Source of the DNA: Aquatica leii | Taxonomy: Eukaryota; Arthropoda; Insecta; Coleoptera; Lampyridae | DNA length: 64,000 nucleotides | NCBI GenBank assembly: GCA_035610365.1 | Contig: CM069432.1 | Coordinates: 169,816,035 to 169,880,034, forward strand | Reading direction: 5' to 3' | Shown here: positions 60,220 to 64,000 of the stretch, one piece after another | Layout of the letters: every line of letters begins with the position of its first letter | How positions within the stretch are numbered: the stretch's first letter is position 1 | Made by a program: the position numbers and the translations under genes | The notes under the pieces: model-generated | The model's input: the letters and a program-made list of their open reading frames with translations, nothing else | Databases searched by the model: none | What the model was told of the DNA's origin: nothing

Positions 60220-60592
60220 GCCTTATTAAATAAACTTCATCGGGAGCATTATTCAAAAAATCACTAATTTGTGTACTCGTAAAAATCTCAGCTTTCTTGG
60301 GCGTGCAACTTTTCCCATTTTGTTTCAGAAATGTAATTACTTTGAAATATTTTGAAATGTTTACATTATTATTGGATTGTAACATACTTTTAATCATAGA
60401 ATAATTTGACCACACAGTTATTGAGTTTTGTGGTGCCAGTAAGTAAATAACACCGTCTCCGAGAAAGAACTGCATGTCTTTTTCATCTTCCATTTCATAA
60501 ATTTTGAATACGAATTTTCGTAAATTTTCTGCGATTTAGCTCGCAATAATTCTTGTGATGCTACTTTTGTTGCTTCTACTAACTTCAGTTGA
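60215..60592 (-). pseudogene. Crypton recombinase, N-terminal part
   Basis: Minus strand: LLRAKSQKIYENSYSKFMKW (60560-60500), a frameshift, FFLGDGVIYLL, NSITVWSNYSMIKSMLQSNN, NISKYFKVITFLKQNGKS, then PKKAEIFTSTQISDFLNNAP and DEVYLIRL. This is the core-binding part of animal Crypton recombinases (KSK--YE-AY--F--W; T-WS-YSMLK; PKKS-----E-I--FL-EAPD). It stops at the retrotransposon tail and continues at 44265 on the same strand. Confidence 0.8.
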
Positions 60593-61980
60593 ATCAGAGA
60601 AAACTCGGAATCAGAAATTTTTCAACTGTATATTATTCAAAATAACTACTAAACATCCACTAAGTTCGCATATTCTAAATAAAATCACAGAATTAAATTA
60701 ACAGGTATTTGATTACTTCAATGGTTTTCTTAGCAACGCAGGTCTAATTGATGCTATATAAGTACAACAGCAAACAGTTTAAAATTTCAAATTTCACATC
60801 GATAATTTTCTGACTTGAATATATTATAATATTTTTTTTATATTAAATCGTCGTCTTTTCCGCTACAGCAAAAATAGTGTATTATACACAGGAAAAATAT
60901 TAGATTTTAGTTTCGCGTCAGGAGACAACACAACCTCGAGCTAGAATCTAATACTTATTTCCTTTGTATAATAAATATCTATTTTCTCTAAAAACTAGTG
61001 AATTTTTAAATACCACGACAAATAGCTATTATAAACCTTCACAAAAACTGTCATAAAATTGAGCGTATAATCCAAAAATAAGAAGTTACTGTTCACTTTC
61101 AGTATACAGTAATACAGAACTACAAATTTTTAATACTAAAATACGGTTACTTTTCCGTTTAATAAGTTTATAAATTAATAATATAAAGTCGAATTCCTTA
61201 ATTATATCGCTAATGCATAATGGGCTGTGCGGCGTGAAAAATCGACCTTGTGTGAGCCTACCTCTTTGCTAGGGTACTGGTTACAATAAATGTTAATAAA
61301 GCATTGTAAATCGATTTATCATGCATTTTCTACAACGATCCATTTTTTTGTCCGTAGCAACATTTGCAGTTAGAAATAAATTGATAAAAAATTGCATAGC
61401 ACTGCAAATTCATGTATGCAACCCAAACTGCACAATTTAAAATTTTTCCACAAGGTCTTTTCATATAAGAGAATAATACTACATCTTATATGAATGAAAA
61501 GTTTGTAATAATGTTAATTTAATAAAATGTAGTTATATTATAGTATATGTAGTGCACTGCAAATATAACAGAGACGTTGATTATAAGGCTGCTACCTACT
61601 GAGTGTCTTAGTTCAACCAATGGTTCAACCTAAAAGGCGACTTAATTTATTTTTCAAATGATTAGGTAGCAATTTAAATGTGTTGTGAATGGTAAAACCA
61701 AAGAGTATGTAAAGCCACAGTAGAACTTTGTTCTTTATCCTCTTGCTATCGTAAAATTATTTGGTTTGTTTATGTATACCTGAAATTTAATATTATCTTA
61801 CTTTGACATTAAAACTTCGTAATATAAAAAATCAATTGTAGATGAACTATTATTTTGAATTTTTATACTTATTACGTTATGCCATCTACTTGAATTTTCC
61901 AGAAGTTTCTACATAGACAAGTTTATGGACGACAAAGATAGTTGCACATACATTTTGTTTTGGTTGTCTTTATACTACGA
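60593..61980. other. Intergenic, nothing recognised
   Basis: AT-rich sequence upstream of the last gene. A TTCAACCAATGGTTCAACC near-palindrome at about 61613 is the only visible motif. Confidence 0.45.
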
Positions 61981-61990
61981 ATTTTGAGGT

Positions 61991-62020
61991 TATATAAAAA
62001 AAAAGTAAATTAATCAGTGA
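61991..62020 (+). promoter_or_regulatory. TATA box and initiator upstream of 62121
   Basis: TATATAAAA (61991-61999) is followed by the insect initiator TCAGT (62014-62018), about 23-25 bp downstream. This is close to the expected spacing and about 100 bp before the ATG. It is the best promoter candidate in the window. Confidence 0.55.
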
Positions 62021-62120
62021 AAAGTGAAAATAAGTTGTGATTTTTATGTGTTTTAGCTAAACAGTGATTGCACGTTTCTAGCTAATTAAAGTACATAAGA
62101 AATACATCACTTTTAATGAC

Positions 62121-62974
62121 ATGAATATGACTGGAGACCCAAATGAAAGAAACAAACCCACAATGTTTGGGTTTGGGTGTTCTTATCTATCAACATCAGT
62201 GGATTTTCCACGGTTTAATAATCAACCTGCCAACGTTAATCCTCTGTTTCCAAGTCATACCGAATTGACTCCAATATCCCCATTTTTCTCAATTTCCACA
62301 TCTCAAACTCCGTTCACATCAACGGGAAATAATTTAGTCAATTATTCTCTACCATCCTCTTCTACTACGATTAATAACGGTTTTCCATTTTCACAGCAAA
62401 TACCCGTTTCTATAGATTGTTCCAGAAATATAGCTGAAACATTTTCACATCAAGGACCCAATGTTTTCTTTGGTAACCAATTTAGTAATATACCTAATGA
62501 TACCAAAATTACTTTTGGCAGCCAATCAATTAAATCCAGACATTATGGATCGCAACCTATCTCGGGTACTTTTGGTTGTAAAAGAAAGACGGAATCTCCT
62601 TCGTAAGCATGTTATAATGTGTATGCGATTCTATACTAATTTGTTGTACATACAGGACTGTACCAATGAAACAACACATTACTGAAGAAAGAATGGCTGA
62701 GCACATGTCTCGTTTACATATAAGTTCACAAACTCCATCGAGCACATTAGAATCACTACCGACTCGAGAACGTCGTCTGTATATGTGTGAAGAAATGCAA
62801 CGTTTACAAGCAGAATCTATTATACCTGCTCAAATATTAGAGAAGGTGTATAGACCATGTACTGCCCTAGTTCCTTGGAGACCACCGATAGTCCCAGCTT
62901 TAGCAAAAGAAAACAATAACAACGAAGAAGAACCAGATAACAATCGAATGGATAATATGGACATGGATTCATGA
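62121..62974 (+). CDS. 266-aa protein, weakly HCFC1R1-like
   Basis: Two exons, 62121-62602 and 62656-62974, join in phase (2+1) across a 53-bp intron. Exon 1 is a low-complexity Ser/Thr/Asn/Phe/Pro-rich region (FGFG, FFGN, FGCK) ending in a basic CKRKTESPS. Exon 2 has HITEERMAEHMSRLHISSQ, LPTRERRLYMCEEMQRLQAE, IPAQILEKVYRPCTALVPW and an acidic Asn-rich tail. The EER/ENMA-H---L-L-pattern and the basic stretch just before it resemble HCFC1R1 (HPIP), a small regulator that binds host cell factor 1, but the match is weak and rests on recall. The first ATG (62116) opens only ATG-ACA-TGA, whose stop overlaps the true start. Possible polyadenylation signals at 63203 and 63404. Confidence 0.75.
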
Positions 62975-63202
62975 TTAGATTACAATATAAGTGTATTAGC
63001 TTTCAACTACAACTACAGCGTACATATATTTGTTAAGACAAGGATTAAATAGAGTAAGAGTAGTAACTTTGTTGTGTGTTACAATGCTCTAATACATTAA
63101 CTATTTACTTCCAAAAATATTTAAATAGAATATCACACTACCTGTATATTTACTAACTTGAAGTACATTATAGTTTTCTGTGTATTAGAGTATTATAATC
63201 AT

Positions 63203-63409
63203 AATAAATCTGTAACGCGTATATTGTATTTTATTTGGATATCTCATTTATAGTTTTAATGTATTATTAAAGAATGTAACTGAATTGCTGCCATTTTTTG
63301 TATCGTGAAGGTTACATCATTTTTTACGATACTTTTATTTATATTTACTTTTTTGTTAATGTATTTAGTTGTACTCATTATTTCGTACTTAAGTTTAAAA
63401 GTAAATAAA
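63203..63409 (+). terminator. Two AATAAA polyadenylation signals
   Basis: AATAAA at 63203-63208 and 63404-63409, downstream of the gene ending 62974. They imply a 3' UTR of about 250 or 450 bp. The rest of the window (63410-64000) shows no gene. Confidence 0.5.
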
Positions 63410-64000
63410 TTATTTTTGAAATGTATTTAGTAATTTTGTCACAGGCTACTGACGAATATTATTAATATGAACAGAAATTTTTTGTTTTCAAATATGTATG
63501 TTATGCAATCTCGGGTGTAAACCAAAGTCACATTTGGAAGATAATGGGTATGTTGTATATGAAATTTTTTAAGACTAAGGAGTACACTGACTGATTAAAA
63601 ATTGCGTTTTAAATTATTGGTCTGATAATTCTTGAAATTTATCAAACCTGACTTAGTGATGCAGTAAGTTCAAATTATGCAACATATAAAGAAACTAGCA
63701 TATATAGAAGAATTGTACAGCTCGAGCAATTGATAAATAGTAACAGTAATATGTAACATTAAAAAGTATATTATTTCATAATTTATAGGGCGTTTATTTT
63801 ACTTTATATCTACGTTGTGCAGGATCAGGTCAGCATATCTAGAACGGGAAGTAAGAGGGCGAAATGTTACTTTAGTGAAACTGCTTGTTAAATAATAATA
63901 GACTAAATGCGTCTAAATGTTATGTTATGTCGAATGAAAATAAGCAACAGTTTAAACTTATTTTTTAGAGACTAGTTTTTGCAAATGCACAGAATACGTT

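Noticed and set aside
1..64000. CRISPR arrays, prokaryotic operons, rRNA or intact tRNA genes
   Set aside because: None seen; spaced short repeats present are TE subterminal repeats and microsatellites.

Overview
The window is nuclear DNA from an insect, most likely a beetle, although the order is an inference. It is AT-rich, introns are spliced by GT-AG rules and are often only 46-58 bp, and the host genes have insect or metazoan orthologues. No prokaryotic features, rRNA, intact tRNA or CRISPR arrays were seen. Most of the sequence is transposable-element (TE) DNA.

Host genes, all on the + strand: (1) 4542-8081, the 3' part of PRORP/MRPP3, the protein-only catalytic subunit of mitochondrial RNase P. 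Four exons are readable; earlier exons were not found and probably lie before base 1. (2) 14692-20954, a 212-aa basic, helical protein in three exons that I do not recognise. (3) 28094-42774, a full-length norpA (phospholipase C-beta, PLCB4 type, 1077 aa). It carries a pair of equal-length 80-bp mutually exclusive exons and ends in a class-III-like EFFA tail. (4) 62121-62974, a two-exon gene for a 266-aa protein with a weak resemblance to HCFC1R1.

TEs lie between and inside these genes. 1-4500: Penelope-like, Ty3/gypsy and mariner relics. 5500-7510: short repeats inside a PRORP intron. 10270-11965 and 22880-23875: two Penelope-like elements, each starting with an inverted copy of its own 3' tail and carrying a hammerhead-like motif. 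15061-19747: an almost intact P element with 32-bp terminal inverted repeats (TIRs), antisense in intron 1 of the unknown gene. 25217-25925: a hAT miniature element with an 8-bp target-site duplication (TSD). 26989-27519 and 36056-36520: two mini-piggyBac elements, one keeping only the C-terminal Cys-rich domain. 39695-41241: a Tc1/mariner element with long TIRs and DD41D spacing in a norpA intron.

The most striking region is 43820-60592, a Russian-doll nest. A Crypton tyrosine-recombinase gene is split by a non-LTR retrotransposon. That retrotransposon is split by an 11.1-kb composite (a Sola-like element with 4-bp TSD ATTT), by a 2.65-kb TIR element, and by a Helentron-like element. The Sola-like element contains two different CACTA-like elements (3.28 kb and 5.55 kb). 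The larger CACTA-like element contains a second copy of the TIR element, and the first TIR element contains a second Helentron-like copy. Removing each layer at its TSD restores the interrupted reading frame beneath, which gives the order of insertion. Both CACTA-like elements pair a transposase gene with a DUF4806 gene, a two-gene layout reminiscent of plant TNPD/TNPA. I consider this the best candidate for an under-described system here.
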